From NCBI GenBank assembly GCA_965262315.1, contig CBDHFJ010000092.1, forward strand, positions 1 to 39,090: a DNA stretch of 39,090 bases. The letters are read 5' to 3'. The translations under genes were made by a program, and so were the position numbers. This DNA is from JBCCFK01 sp965262315 (GTDB lineage Bacteria > Actinomycetota > Acidimicrobiia > Acidimicrobiales > UBA8592). Shown one piece after another: positions 23,276 through 31,241 of this stretch (position 1 is the stretch's first letter; each line of letters starts with the position of its first letter). The notes under the pieces are model-generated. The model worked only from the letters and a program-made list of their open reading frames with translations. It did not search any database and was not told the origin of the DNA.

Positions 23276-24208
23276 ATGCCGGACTTCGCACCGTTCATGC
23301 CGAACGTCGTCGACCCCGATGGCGTCGACGCATCGCCGCATCCACGGGCGATGCCCATCACGACCGACGAGACCCGCGCCGTCACGGTCACCGAGACCGG
23401 TGGGCAGCCGCTCACCGAGTTCGAGGGCACGTCCAACCCCTACATCGACTACCAGAGCATCGACCTGCTCCTGTCACTGCAGCACCCGCGCAGCGAGGGG
23501 TACGACGAGATGTGCTTCTTCGTGATGGGTCAGGTCAAGGAGCTGTTGTTCCGTGGCCTGCACTTCGAGTTGGTGAACGCCCAGCGCCAGGTCCGGGACG
23601 ACGCCGTCGCCAACGCGTTGATGATCCTCGGGAGGGCCGGCTCGTACGTCGAGTACATCGCGTCCTCGTGGGACGTCCTGACGACGATCACCACCGACGG
23701 CTTCAACCAGTTTCGCGACACACTCGGGACGGCGTCGGGGCAGCTGTCCTTCATGTACCGCCACGTCGAGTTCGCCCTGGGGAACAAGAACGAGCAGCTC
23801 GCGCAGGCCCACCGCAACGTGCCCCACGTCTGGCCCGCGCTGGAGGAGGCGCTGCGGTCCCCGAGCCTCTACGACGACGTCGTCGCTCTGCTCGCACGCC
23901 GCGGGCACTCGATCGACGACGACGCCCTGGACCGCGACTGGTCCCAGCCCTACCAGGCCAACGCCTCGGTCGAGGCGGCCTGGCGAGCGGTGTTCGCCGA
24001 TCCGAGCCAGGGCAACGAGCTCTACCGGTTGGGTCAGGCGCTGCTCGATCTCGACCAGCGGTTCCTCCAGTACCGGTGGCGCCACTTCACCAGCGTCGAG
24101 CGCATCATCGGCTACAAGCCGGGGACGGGCGGCTCGTCGGGGGTCGCGTGGCTGGAGCACGTGACCCGCCACAAGTTCTTCCCCGAGATCTGGGCCACGG
24201 CGAACTGA
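23276..24208 (+). CDS. kynA: Tryptophan 2,3-dioxygenase family protein
   Basis: The protein has 310 residues, all-helical heme-dioxygenase family. Motifs are YDEMCFFVMGQVKELLFRGL, MYRHVEFALGNKNEQL (Arg for substrate carboxylate) and YRWRHFTSVERIIGYKPGTGGSSGVAWLE, with His270 as the heme proximal ligand. It opens the kynurenine pathway by converting Trp to N-formylkynurenine. Oddly, the distal His of canonical enzymes (HQTxELW) is Gly85 here, and the Trp is Leu. The start ATG 23276 follows TAGGCT by 7 nt (leaderless-like). The stop shares a base with the formamidase ATG, so the two are translationally coupled. Confidence 0.85.
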   Translation: MPDFAPFMPNVVDPDGVDASPHPRAMPITTDETRAVTVTETGGQPLTEFEGTSNPYIDYQSIDLLLSLQHPRSEGYDEMCFFVMGQVKELLFRGLHFELVNAQRQVRDDAVANALMILGRAGSYVEYIASSWDVLTTITTDGFNQFRDTLGTASGQLSFMYRHVEFALGNKNEQLAQAHRNVPHVWPALEEALRSPSLYDDVVALLARRGHSIDDDALDRDWSQPYQANASVEAAWRAVFADPSQGNELYRLGQALLDLDQRFLQYRWRHFTSVERIIGYKPGTGGSSGVAWLEHVTRHKFFPEIWATAN

Positions 24209-25086
24209 TGGGCCCGCGGTGGCACGAGCTCACCGACGACGAGCGTGAGCGGGAGTACTCGCCCAGCTCGTGCCTGCCCGATGGCGACTACCGCCCGTTC
24301 GTTGCGCAGTACGTGCATCGCAGCGAGGCGGCGTGGCAGGAGGTGGAGGCGTCGGCGGCCCGCACCACGGTGCTCCGCTACGGCGACCTGGACACCAACA
24401 CCATCGATGTCGCCGTGCCGTCGGTCGAGGCGTGCCCGTTGCTGGTCTTCATCCACGGCGGCTACTGGCAGGAGCTCTCCAAGGCCGAGTCCCGGTTCGC
24501 CGCGGCCGACTGCATCGCCCGGGGCTGGGCCTTCGCCGCTGTCGACTACACGCTGGCGCCGGCCATCACCGTGACGGGCATCGTCGACGAGTGCCGGGCC
24601 GCCGTCGCGGCGTTGGCCGCGGCCGACCTCGGCTTCGACTCGCAGCGGATCGTGGTGGCGGGGAGCTCGGCCGGCGCGCACCTCGCGGCGATGGCGGCGC
24701 TGGCGCCTGACTCGGTGGTGGCCGCCGCTGTGCTCGTGTCCGGTGTCTTCGACCTCGAACCGCTGGTCGGCACGTCGATCAACGACGCGCTGGGCCTCGA
24801 TGCCGCCGAGGCGCGCCGCGCGAGTCCGCTGCACGCCGACCTGGGAGCGTTCCCGCCGGCCGTCGTGGCGTTCGGCGACAACGAGACGAGCGAGTTCAAG
24901 GCCCAGTCGGCGGTGTTCGCCTCGGCGATCGGTGCCGATGCGATCGAGATCGCCCACCGCAACCACTTCGATGTGATCCTCGACCTCGCCACGCCGGGCA
25001 CCGCGTTGGGTGACGCGGTGAGCGCCCTGGTGACCCGCGCGCCGTCAGGCGGCGACGGTGGGGAGGATGGTGGTTCGGCGCAGTAG
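24208..25086 (+). CDS. Alpha/beta hydrolase, kynurenine formamidase-like
   Basis: The protein has 292 residues, alpha/beta-hydrolase fold. The oxyanion motif is LLVFIHGGYWQEL with His83-Gly-Gly-Tyr-Trp, typical of eukaryote-type arylformamidases. The nucleophile is Ser154 in AGSSAGAHLAA, with an acid in VAFGDNETSEF and the catalytic His253 in HRNHFDVI. It would hydrolyse N-formylkynurenine to kynurenine and formate. The start overlaps the dioxygenase stop (TGATG). The last 42 bp overlap the convergent dioxygenase gene. No kynureninase gene lies nearby. Confidence 0.84.
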   Translation: MGPRWHELTDDEREREYSPSSCLPDGDYRPFVAQYVHRSEAAWQEVEASAARTTVLRYGDLDTNTIDVAVPSVEACPLLVFIHGGYWQELSKAESRFAAADCIARGWAFAAVDYTLAPAITVTGIVDECRAAVAALAAADLGFDSQRIVVAGSSAGAHLAAMAALAPDSVVAAAVLVSGVFDLEPLVGTSINDALGLDAAEARRASPLHADLGAFPPAVVAFGDNETSEFKAQSAVFASAIGADAIEIAHRNHFDVILDLATPGTALGDAVSALVTRAPSGGDGGEDGGSAQ

Positions 25087-25893
25087 GCGGGAGTGGCCCT
25101 CGTAGCCGCCGGTGGCCCGGTGCAACACACTGCGGTTGTCCCAGACCACCACCATGTGGGGTGCCCACTGGTGCCGGTACGTCACCTCGGCTGCGGTCTG
25201 GTGGCGCTGGATCTCCACCAGGAGCTCGCGTGCCTCCGTCTGGTCCATGCCGACGATGCCCTGGATGTAGCCGGCGGTCGAGTAGAAGGCCGGTCTGCCG
25301 TTGCCCTCGTGGATTCGCACGAGCGGGTGCTCGCCGTCGTAGGGATCGCGGTCGGCGCGGATCTTGATGCTGCGGCCCTGCTCGCCCTCGTTGTCGGGAT
25401 GGTGCTGGCCACCCTTGCCGTAGATGTTGCGATCGGTGTGGAAGGCCCGAAGCCCGTCCACGCGGGCTCGGAGGTCGTCGGGCAGTCGCTCGTAGGCGAG
25501 GTGCTGGTTCGCGAACAGGGTGTCGCCGCCGACGGGCGGAATGTCGATCCCGTAGAGACAGGTGGCGACCGGCGGTGTGTCCAGGAAGCTCCAATCCGAG
25601 TGCCAGCCCTCCCCGAACAGGCGGGACGTCTCGTCGGCCTCTCGGCGGATCTCGGCGATGTAGTCGCTGCCGTCGACCGGGATGAACCACGGGTCGGTGC
25701 CGAGTCGCCCGAACGCCTCGGAGAATCGTTCCAGGTCGGCGTTGGTCAGGCGCTGGTCGGGGAACGCGAGGACGTGGTGATCGTCGAGGCCCTTCCGGAG
25801 CGTCGCCGACTCCTGCGGGCTGAGCGGGCGGCTGAGGTCGATGTCGGTCACGATGGCGCCGCACGCCTGTCCTGTTGCGGTGATGGTGGTCAT
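25045..25893 (-). CDS. TauD/TfdA-family Fe(II)/2-oxoglutarate dioxygenase
   Basis: The protein has 282 residues. The double-stranded beta-helix ligands are visible: His98 and Asp100 in GWHSDWSF, and His258 in WDNRSVLHRATGGYEGHSRLLRR, whose Arg residues fit 2-oxoglutarate binding. The N-terminus CGAIVTDIDLSRPLS and HHVLAFPDQRLTNADLERFSEAFG is family-typical. The substrate is not evident (taurine, alkylsulfate and chlorophenoxy acids are all used in the family). A GGAG ribosome site lies upstream of ATG 25893 with a TACCCT hexamer further up. It is convergent with the formamidase gene. Confidence 0.87.
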   Translation of the reverse strand: MTTITATGQACGAIVTDIDLSRPLSPQESATLRKGLDDHHVLAFPDQRLTNADLERFSEAFGRLGTDPWFIPVDGSDYIAEIRREADETSRLFGEGWHSDWSFLDTPPVATCLYGIDIPPVGGDTLFANQHLAYERLPDDLRARVDGLRAFHTDRNIYGKGGQHHPDNEGEQGRSIKIRADRDPYDGEHPLVRIHEGNGRPAFYSTAGYIQGIVGMDQTEARELLVEIQRHQTAAEVTYRHQWAPHMVVVWDNRSVLHRATGGYEGHSRLLRRTTILPTVAA

Positions 25894-26041
25894 GTCGAGC
25901 TCCTCGCCCTGCGCCTGACGCCAGGGTACTGACGCACGGTTCGGCGGTCAGGACGAGCACCTGCTCGGTGCGGCCTCCGCCATGGTGCGACCCACCCGGC
26001 GCCGCACCCGCGTCGATGGTTCGATTCGGTACCGTCGTGGC

Positions 26042-26653
26042 ATGGAGGTGGCCGAGGACTTCGTTTGCGAACACGGAATGCCCAAGCCGTGGGTGACGTG
26101 CGTGGACTGCATGGAGCTGCCCTACGACGAACAGCCACGTCCACCGCGCGAGGTCAAGCCCAAGCCGGCGCCGAAGGCACCGGCCCGCACGTCGGCCAAG
26201 GCGACGCGGTCGCCTCGTGCGAAGCGGCCTCCCAGGCCGCCGGCCGCTCGGCTGCCCCGGTCGGTGACCGATCCGCTCCCGGACCTCGTCGGCGGTCATG
26301 ACCTCGCGTACGAGATCCCTCCCGACGATCTGGGTTCCTACATCAGCGGCGGCGAGTCCGACTGGCTCCCGATCTCCAGCCTCCCCACGGCGCTTCGAGC
26401 CGGCGGCTACGTGTACCTCCAGATCGACGACGAGCTCGTTGCTCGGGCCCGGGTGCGCGGCATCGGGTTCCGTGAGCGCCGCTGGGACGTGGCCGCCGGC
26501 ACCGACCTGGGGCCCGGAGCCACCATCGAGGTCGATGGGTGGTCGTTGGCCTCGATCGACCTCGGGCCCGACGGTGTCGTGCCCGTGAGCGGTTTCCGGT
26601 ACGTGACGACCGCCGGTGACGGTTCGGTCGAGGTCGCCTCCGGCGACGCCTGA
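26042..26653 (+). CDS. Hypothetical protein with N-terminal zinc knuckle and basic Pro/Lys linker
   Basis: The protein has 203 residues. The N-terminus has C9-x-H11...C20-x2-C23 (VCEHGMPKPWVTCVDC), a likely zinc site. A long Pro/Lys/Arg/Ala linker (about residues 30-75) follows, suggestive of nucleic-acid contact. The C-terminal beta-rich domain (WLPISSLPTALRAGGYVYLQIDDELVARARVRGIGF) is reminiscent of ASCH/PUA-like folds, but I am not certain. The start ATG 26042 follows TACCGT by 6 nt, again leaderless-like; an ATG at 25982 is possible. It is isolated between a divergent dioxygenase and a convergent SDR. Confidence 0.65.
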   Translation: MEVAEDFVCEHGMPKPWVTCVDCMELPYDEQPRPPREVKPKPAPKAPARTSAKATRSPRAKRPPRPPAARLPRSVTDPLPDLVGGHDLAYEIPPDDLGSYISGGESDWLPISSLPTALRAGGYVYLQIDDELVARARVRGIGFRERRWDVAAGTDLGPGATIEVDGWSLASIDLGPDGVVPVSGFRYVTTAGDGSVEVASGDA

Positions 26654-26682
26654 GAACAGGTAGAGGTCCTCGTCGGAGTCGC

Positions 26683-27486
26683 CTATGGCTCGCTCCGGCG
26701 CATCTCCCGGTTGAGCAGGCGGGCCACGATGCCGACGGGCACGAGGTTGTGCAGGAACCGCGCCGGTCGCGACAGGTGGCCGGTCACGATGCGGCGACGG
26801 TTCTTGCGGATCGCTTCGATGACCGCCCTGGCGACGTCCGAAGGGTCGGTCTTGAACATCTTCCTGGCGTCGGGGTCGTCCCCGACGGTGGTGCCGGCGA
26901 CGATGTTGGTGTCGATGCCGCCCGGGTGGAGCAGGTGCACCTGGATGTGGGTGTGGGCCAGCTCGGCCATGAGCGTTTCGGTGTACCCGCGCACCGCGAA
27001 CTTGGTGGCGCAGTAGTCCGCGTTGCCGGGGACGCCCAGCAGGCCGAAGATGCTCGACACGTTCACCAGCGCCGCCTCCTCGACCGCTTCGAGCTGGGGC
27101 ATGAAGGCCAGTGTCCCGTGGACGACGCCGTAGAAGTTGACGGCGAAGACGTGCTCGAGCGCCTTCACCGACGTGTCGACACCGCGCTCGAGCGAGCCCA
27201 CGATGCCGGCGTTGTTGATCACGATGTGTGCGTCGCCGAGGGCCGCCCGGCTCTCGGCGGCGAAGTCGATCATCGCCTGTTCGTCGCCCACGTCGACGAC
27301 CGCCGAGAACACCGGGGGATCGCCGAGGGGGCGGACGAGGTCGACGGTCTCGGCCAGGCCGACCTCGTCGATGTCGCACAGGATCAGACCGGCGACGCCC
27401 TCCTTGGCGAACTCGGTGGCGTAGGCCCGGCCCATGCCGGAGGCGGCGCCGGTGATGACCACCCGCTTGTCGTCGAGACGTTCCAT
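26683..27486 (-). CDS. Short-chain dehydrogenase/reductase
   Basis: The protein has 267 residues: RVVITGAASGMGRAYATEF, LCDIDEV (the acidic residue after strand 2 suggests NAD preference), IVINNAGIVGSLE, NVSSIFGLLG and YCATK with the catalytic Tyr/Lys. The C-terminal extension VTGHLSRPARFLHNLVPVGIVARLLNREM is basic and amphipathic, typical of membrane-associated lipid-modifying SDRs. ATG 27486 follows TAGCGT by 6 nt. It ends the block with the second MMPL gene 20 bp upstream on the same strand, so read-through transcription is also possible. Confidence 0.86.
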   Translation of the reverse strand: MERLDDKRVVITGAASGMGRAYATEFAKEGVAGLILCDIDEVGLAETVDLVRPLGDPPVFSAVVDVGDEQAMIDFAAESRAALGDAHIVINNAGIVGSLERGVDTSVKALEHVFAVNFYGVVHGTLAFMPQLEAVEEAALVNVSSIFGLLGVPGNADYCATKFAVRGYTETLMAELAHTHIQVHLLHPGGIDTNIVAGTTVGDDPDARKMFKTDPSDVARAVIEAIRKNRRRIVTGHLSRPARFLHNLVPVGIVARLLNREMRRSEP

Positions 27487-27506
27487 GGCCCGACGCTAGG
27501 GCTTGT

Positions 27507-30272
27507 TCACGCGGGTCCCGCCGTCACCGGCCTCGCATGGTCGTGACCGCCGGCCAGGTCGATGTCGTGGTCGGCGTCCCGGGTGACCAGCATCAGGATG
27601 CTGGGGAGGACAGCCAGGGTGGCCACCAGCGCCAGGACGATCATCAGCGCCGTGAGCAGCCCGTAGGAGGCGAACAGCGGCATGGGGGCGAAGGCGAGGA
27701 TGCCGAACCCGACCGCCGAGCTGACCGCGGAGGCCACGAGGGCCACACCGGTGCCCTCGCCTGTGATCCGGACCGCGGTGTCGCGGCGGCCGTGGCGATC
27801 GAGCTCCTCTCGATAGCGGGCGATGAAGTGGATGGCGAAGTCGATCCCGATGCCGATGGACACGGCGGCGATGGTCGCCGTGACCAGGTTGATGCTGTAG
27901 CCGGCGACCTCCATGAAGGCGTAGAGCCAGGCGACGACCATGAGGATGGGCACGATGCTGGCCAGGCCGTAGCGCAGCGAGCGCAGGAAGGTCGTGGCCA
28001 CGAGCAGGCACAACAGGACCGCGATCGGCAGCGACACCTGGAGCGCCCGGTTGGTGGCGTCGAGCGATGCCTCCCGCACGATCGGGCTGCCCGTCGCCTG
28101 GACGAACGTTCCGCCGAGGTCGGCCGAGATCGCCTCGGCGATGGGGTCGAGGCTGTCTCGGACGGCGGTCACCGACTCCTGGGCTCGGCTGTCGACGACC
28201 TGCATCTCGAGGATCGTCGCCGAGGCCTCACCGTCGAGTTCCACCACGGTCGCGACGTCGTCGGGTGTCATCGAGACCCGATCCTGGTCGATCACGACCC
28301 CGATCTCCGACGCGGTCGCGATCAGCGCCTCGACCTGCGCACGAGTGTCCGGGATGCCGTCGCCATCGGCGTCGGAGAGGGTCACACCCGTCTGGCCGGC
28401 GACGATGTCGGTCATGACCGGCGACGCCCAGGTCTCGTCGAAGACCTCGAAGATGCCGGCGTCGATGTCGACCAGACCGTCGTCGTCACGGGCGAGCGCG
28501 AAGGTGTCGAGCGCCCGGATCTCGTCCACCCGGGTGCTCAGCGCCGCCAGCGCCGCGGGTTCGGCGAGCTCGCCCTCGACGTAGAGGATGGCGGGCTCAC
28601 CGCCGCGGTCGCCGACATGGGTGTCGAGCTGGTCCAAGCCGACCACGAAGTCGGTGTCGGGGCTGAAGAAGTCCTCCACGTCGAAGGCGGCGGGCACCTG
28701 GACCGCGAACACGGCGGCGATGCCGGTGACCGCGAGGGCGGCGGCGAGGACGGGGAGCGGACGCTTGGCCAACCCGGCGACGGCGGCGCCGATCGGCTGG
28801 GCCAGCGCCGCCTCACCGCCGCTGACGGGCAGGTCACCCACAGCGGGGCCCTGGCGGCGTCGGCTGGCGACGCGGTAGGGCAGGGCCAGGATGGCGACGG
28901 CGGTGATGACGGCCAACACCGCGCCGAGCCAGGGGAGGACGAACACGAGGAGCAGGACCGATGCCATCGTCATCGAGGCGGCACCGAAACCGGCGGCGAC
29001 TCGGGCGATGGTCGACCGGCGCCCCTCGGTGGGGGGCGGGACGTCGGCCTCGATCCGGGCGACGACCAGCGGCGTCACCACGCCGAGCAGCAGGAAGGCC
29101 GACGCCAGCGCAATGGCGGCACCGACGCCGAAGCCGATGATCGACTCGATGCCGGAGGTGACGTTGGCGAGGAAGGCCACGCCATCGCTGATCAGGGCCA
29201 GCACGAGGGCACCGGACACCGCGGCCAGGCCGCCCACGACCGCCGGGCCTGCGCTGCGCCCGGTTCCGCGCTCCTCTCGGTATCGCCCGACCGCATGGAA
29301 TGCGAAGTCGACGCCGAAGCTGACCATCGCGATCGGGACGATGAGCGAGAGCACCAGGTCGTCGCGGAGTCCGATGAGATTCGAGATGCCCTTGAGCCAC
29401 ACGATGAGTGCCAGGAAGGCGACCGACACGGTGGCCATGATCCAGTAGCTGCGGAAGGTGAGGCCCACGAGCACCAGCGCGGCGAGGATGGTGAAGCCGA
29501 TGAAGGGCCCGGCGACCGCGCCCTGCTCCTCGCTGGTCAGGTTCACGTCGATCGCCACGCCGTTGACCTGGTAGCCGGGGGCGGTGCGGAGGACGTCCTG
29601 GACCTCTCGGTCGTACTCCTCCACGTCGGTGTCGCCGCCGAGGTTCACCGACACGTTGCCGAAGCCGAGGACGTCATTGTCGGCGAGGACGGGGTAGTTG
29701 ACGGCGGGGACGATCCAGTCGCCGTCGGTGGTGCGGGTGCTCTGGGCGGAGATGCCCAGGAGATCCGAGCGTTCCCCGTAGCGGTCGATGAGGCGAGCGC
29801 CGGCCGCCTTCACGTCGGCGTCGGTCGCAGCGGCCAGCCCGTCGATCCCCTGGTCGCGCAGGTCCATGTCGACGAGTTCGGCCAGTCCGAGGACGCCCAC
29901 GGCGTCGACGCCGGCCTCGGCCTCGAAGTAGCGCAGCAGATTCGGACCGAGGTCGGGATCGTCCCGGAGGGCCTGGTTGGCGCCGAGCAGGTCACCGAGT
30001 GCTGCGGCGGTGAGGAGGTCGCCGCTGTCGTGTTCGGCGATCACGAAGGTGGCGTGGACCGAGGAGACGAACCGGTCGTCGATCCGGTCCCGGGCCGTGA
30101 ACACGTCGCCGTTGGGTTCGGTCGAGGCGGACTCGTCGGGAGCCATGGCGAGGAACGGGATCAAGAGCGCGCCGGTGAGGGCGACGACGACGGTGAGGAC
30201 GACGCCGAGGCGTGCGTAGAGCAGCGACGTCAGTCGGGACGAACGGCCGTGGGGGTCGGCGTGAGGAGACAT
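27507..30272 (-). CDS. MMPL/RND-family transporter
   Basis: The protein has 921 residues with the duplicated RND architecture. TM1 is LGVVLTVVVALTGALLIPFLAM, followed by a large extracytoplasmic domain to about residue 250. A first helix bundle (FIGFTILAALVLVGLTFRSYWIM) contains the proton-relay-type VSFGVDFAFHAVGRY; the second half repeats this with IGIGIDFAIHFIARYREELDRHG. The start ATG 30272 has an AGGA site upstream. Longer frames run into the 13-bp repeat array and are not coding. It is divergent from a TetR gene that probably represses it. Cargo is unknown; lipids or lipophilic toxins are usual for the family. Confidence 0.9.
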   Translation of the reverse strand: MSPHADPHGRSSRLTSLLYARLGVVLTVVVALTGALLIPFLAMAPDESASTEPNGDVFTARDRIDDRFVSSVHATFVIAEHDSGDLLTAAALGDLLGANQALRDDPDLGPNLLRYFEAEAGVDAVGVLGLAELVDMDLRDQGIDGLAAATDADVKAAGARLIDRYGERSDLLGISAQSTRTTDGDWIVPAVNYPVLADNDVLGFGNVSVNLGGDTDVEEYDREVQDVLRTAPGYQVNGVAIDVNLTSEEQGAVAGPFIGFTILAALVLVGLTFRSYWIMATVSVAFLALIVWLKGISNLIGLRDDLVLSLIVPIAMVSFGVDFAFHAVGRYREERGTGRSAGPAVVGGLAAVSGALVLALISDGVAFLANVTSGIESIIGFGVGAAIALASAFLLLGVVTPLVVARIEADVPPPTEGRRSTIARVAAGFGAASMTMASVLLLVFVLPWLGAVLAVITAVAILALPYRVASRRRQGPAVGDLPVSGGEAALAQPIGAAVAGLAKRPLPVLAAALAVTGIAAVFAVQVPAAFDVEDFFSPDTDFVVGLDQLDTHVGDRGGEPAILYVEGELAEPAALAALSTRVDEIRALDTFALARDDDGLVDIDAGIFEVFDETWASPVMTDIVAGQTGVTLSDADGDGIPDTRAQVEALIATASEIGVVIDQDRVSMTPDDVATVVELDGEASATILEMQVVDSRAQESVTAVRDSLDPIAEAISADLGGTFVQATGSPIVREASLDATNRALQVSLPIAVLLCLLVATTFLRSLRYGLASIVPILMVVAWLYAFMEVAGYSINLVTATIAAVSIGIGIDFAIHFIARYREELDRHGRRDTAVRITGEGTGVALVASAVSSAVGFGILAFAPMPLFASYGLLTALMIVLALVATLAVLPSILMLVTRDADHDIDLAGGHDHARPVTAGPA

Positions 30273-30319
30273 GTGGTGGGTGTCCTGTGGAAGTGCGATG
30301 GGTGGGGAGGAGAAGCGCA

Positions 30320-30406
30320 TTGCAGTGCCTCGTTGCACTGTCTCATTGCACTGTCTAGTTGCAGTGTCTAGATTGCACGGGACCACACCGACGTTGCACT
30401 GTCAAG
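30320..30406. repeat. 13-bp tandem direct-repeat array (operator cluster) between MMPL and TetR genes
   Basis: Four contiguous 13-bp units lie at 30320-30332, 30333-30345, 30346-30358 and 30359-30371, with consensus TTGCACTGTCTAG. A fifth degenerate unit starts at 30373, and a detached good copy lies at 30394-30406. Units 1 and 2 also form CAGTGC-N6-GCACTG. The array lies in the divergent promoter region; a minus-strand TTGACA (30405-30400) is inside the detached copy. It most likely binds the adjacent TetR protein in multiple copies. Confidence 0.75.
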
Positions 30407-30450
30407 ATAGAATGACGACCGTCACACGACGACCCAGGGCACACCAGATC

Positions 30451-31089
30451 ATGACCATCGAGACCGCGACCGACCCCCAGGTCGGCGACCGCTATCACCA
30501 CGGCGACCTGCCGGCGGCCCTGCGCGCCGCGGCCGCCGATCTCGTGGCCGAACGGGGCCCGCACGCGTTCAGCCTGCGCGAGACGGCGCGGCGGGCCGGT
30601 GTCTCCCACGGTGCGCCGGCCCACCACTTCGGGTCGGTGCAGGGGCTGCTGACCGCCGTGGCCACCGAGGGTTTCGAGTACCTCGCCGCCGCGCTGGCCC
30701 AAGCGGCGGCCACCGCAACGGACCCGCGGGACCGGCTCCGCGCCTGCGGGCATGCCTACGTTCGGACTGCGTTCGCACATCCAGGCCACTACGCCGTCAT
30801 GTTCGCTCAGGACCTGTGCAACCCCGACGACGTTGCCCTCATGGAAGCCGGGATCTCGGCCTACGGACACCTGCTCGCGACCATCGAGACCATCCGCGAC
30901 GAGCTCAACCCCGACCTCGACGTCGAGACCGCCGCCACCATGGTGTGGTCGACGATGTCGGGACTCGTCGTGCTCGCACCGGTCCTGCCCGACGTCGCCG
31001 AGAAGAACGACCTCACCACCCACCCGATCGACGAGCTGATCGGCAGGATCACCGACCTGATGCTCGGCGGCCTCGTCCCCGCTGGCTGA
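30451..31089 (+). CDS. TetR-family transcriptional regulator
   Basis: The protein has 212 residues from ATG 30451. The TetR helix-turn-helix is YHHGDLPAALRAAAADLVAERG, then FSLRETARRAGVSHGAPAHHFGSVQGLL. The C-terminal domain RLRACGHAYVRTAFAHPGHYAVMFAQDL matches the WHG-type ligand domain. I chose 30451 because a TAGAAT -10 (30408-30413) overlaps the earlier ATG 30412, and an AGGG site precedes 30451; 30412 remains possible. It is divergent from the MMPL gene across the 13-bp repeats, so it probably controls both. Confidence 0.85.
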   Translation: MTIETATDPQVGDRYHHGDLPAALRAAAADLVAERGPHAFSLRETARRAGVSHGAPAHHFGSVQGLLTAVATEGFEYLAAALAQAAATATDPRDRLRACGHAYVRTAFAHPGHYAVMFAQDLCNPDDVALMEAGISAYGHLLATIETIRDELNPDLDVETAATMVWSTMSGLVVLAPVLPDVAEKNDLTTHPIDELIGRITDLMLGGLVPAG

Positions 31090-31241
31090 GCGCGGACGCG
31101 CCGGTCACGGCGTCGTCGAGCGACGGTCCAGGAAGGCGCCGAGCTGGTCGAGTCCGGCGCTGAGGATGGCGGGGTTGTCGGCGACGCGGGTTTCGGCCAG
31201 GCGCGTACGATTCCGCCAGACGGCCAACCAGGAGCCCCAAG

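Noticed and set aside
24896..27379. 827-residue minus-strand open frame
   Set aside because: It crosses three real genes on both strands and is Arg/Pro-rich without domains.
27537..30371. 944-residue plus-strand open frame
   Set aside because: It is the reverse of the MMPL gene; its Val/Asp/Gly/Arg/His-rich composition is the shadow pattern of high-GC coding DNA, with no motif.
30320..30371. Tandem 13-bp units as a CRISPR array or plasmid iterons
   Set aside because: There are no spacers, the units are only 13 bp, and no cas or rep gene is nearby; the divergent TetR promoter context explains them better.
31105..31210. Short minus-strand coding-like stretch (LAETRVADNPAILSAGLDQL)
   Set aside because: It has no convincing start codon or ribosome site and overlaps the promoter region of the gene at 31242; it may be a gene remnant but cannot be supported.
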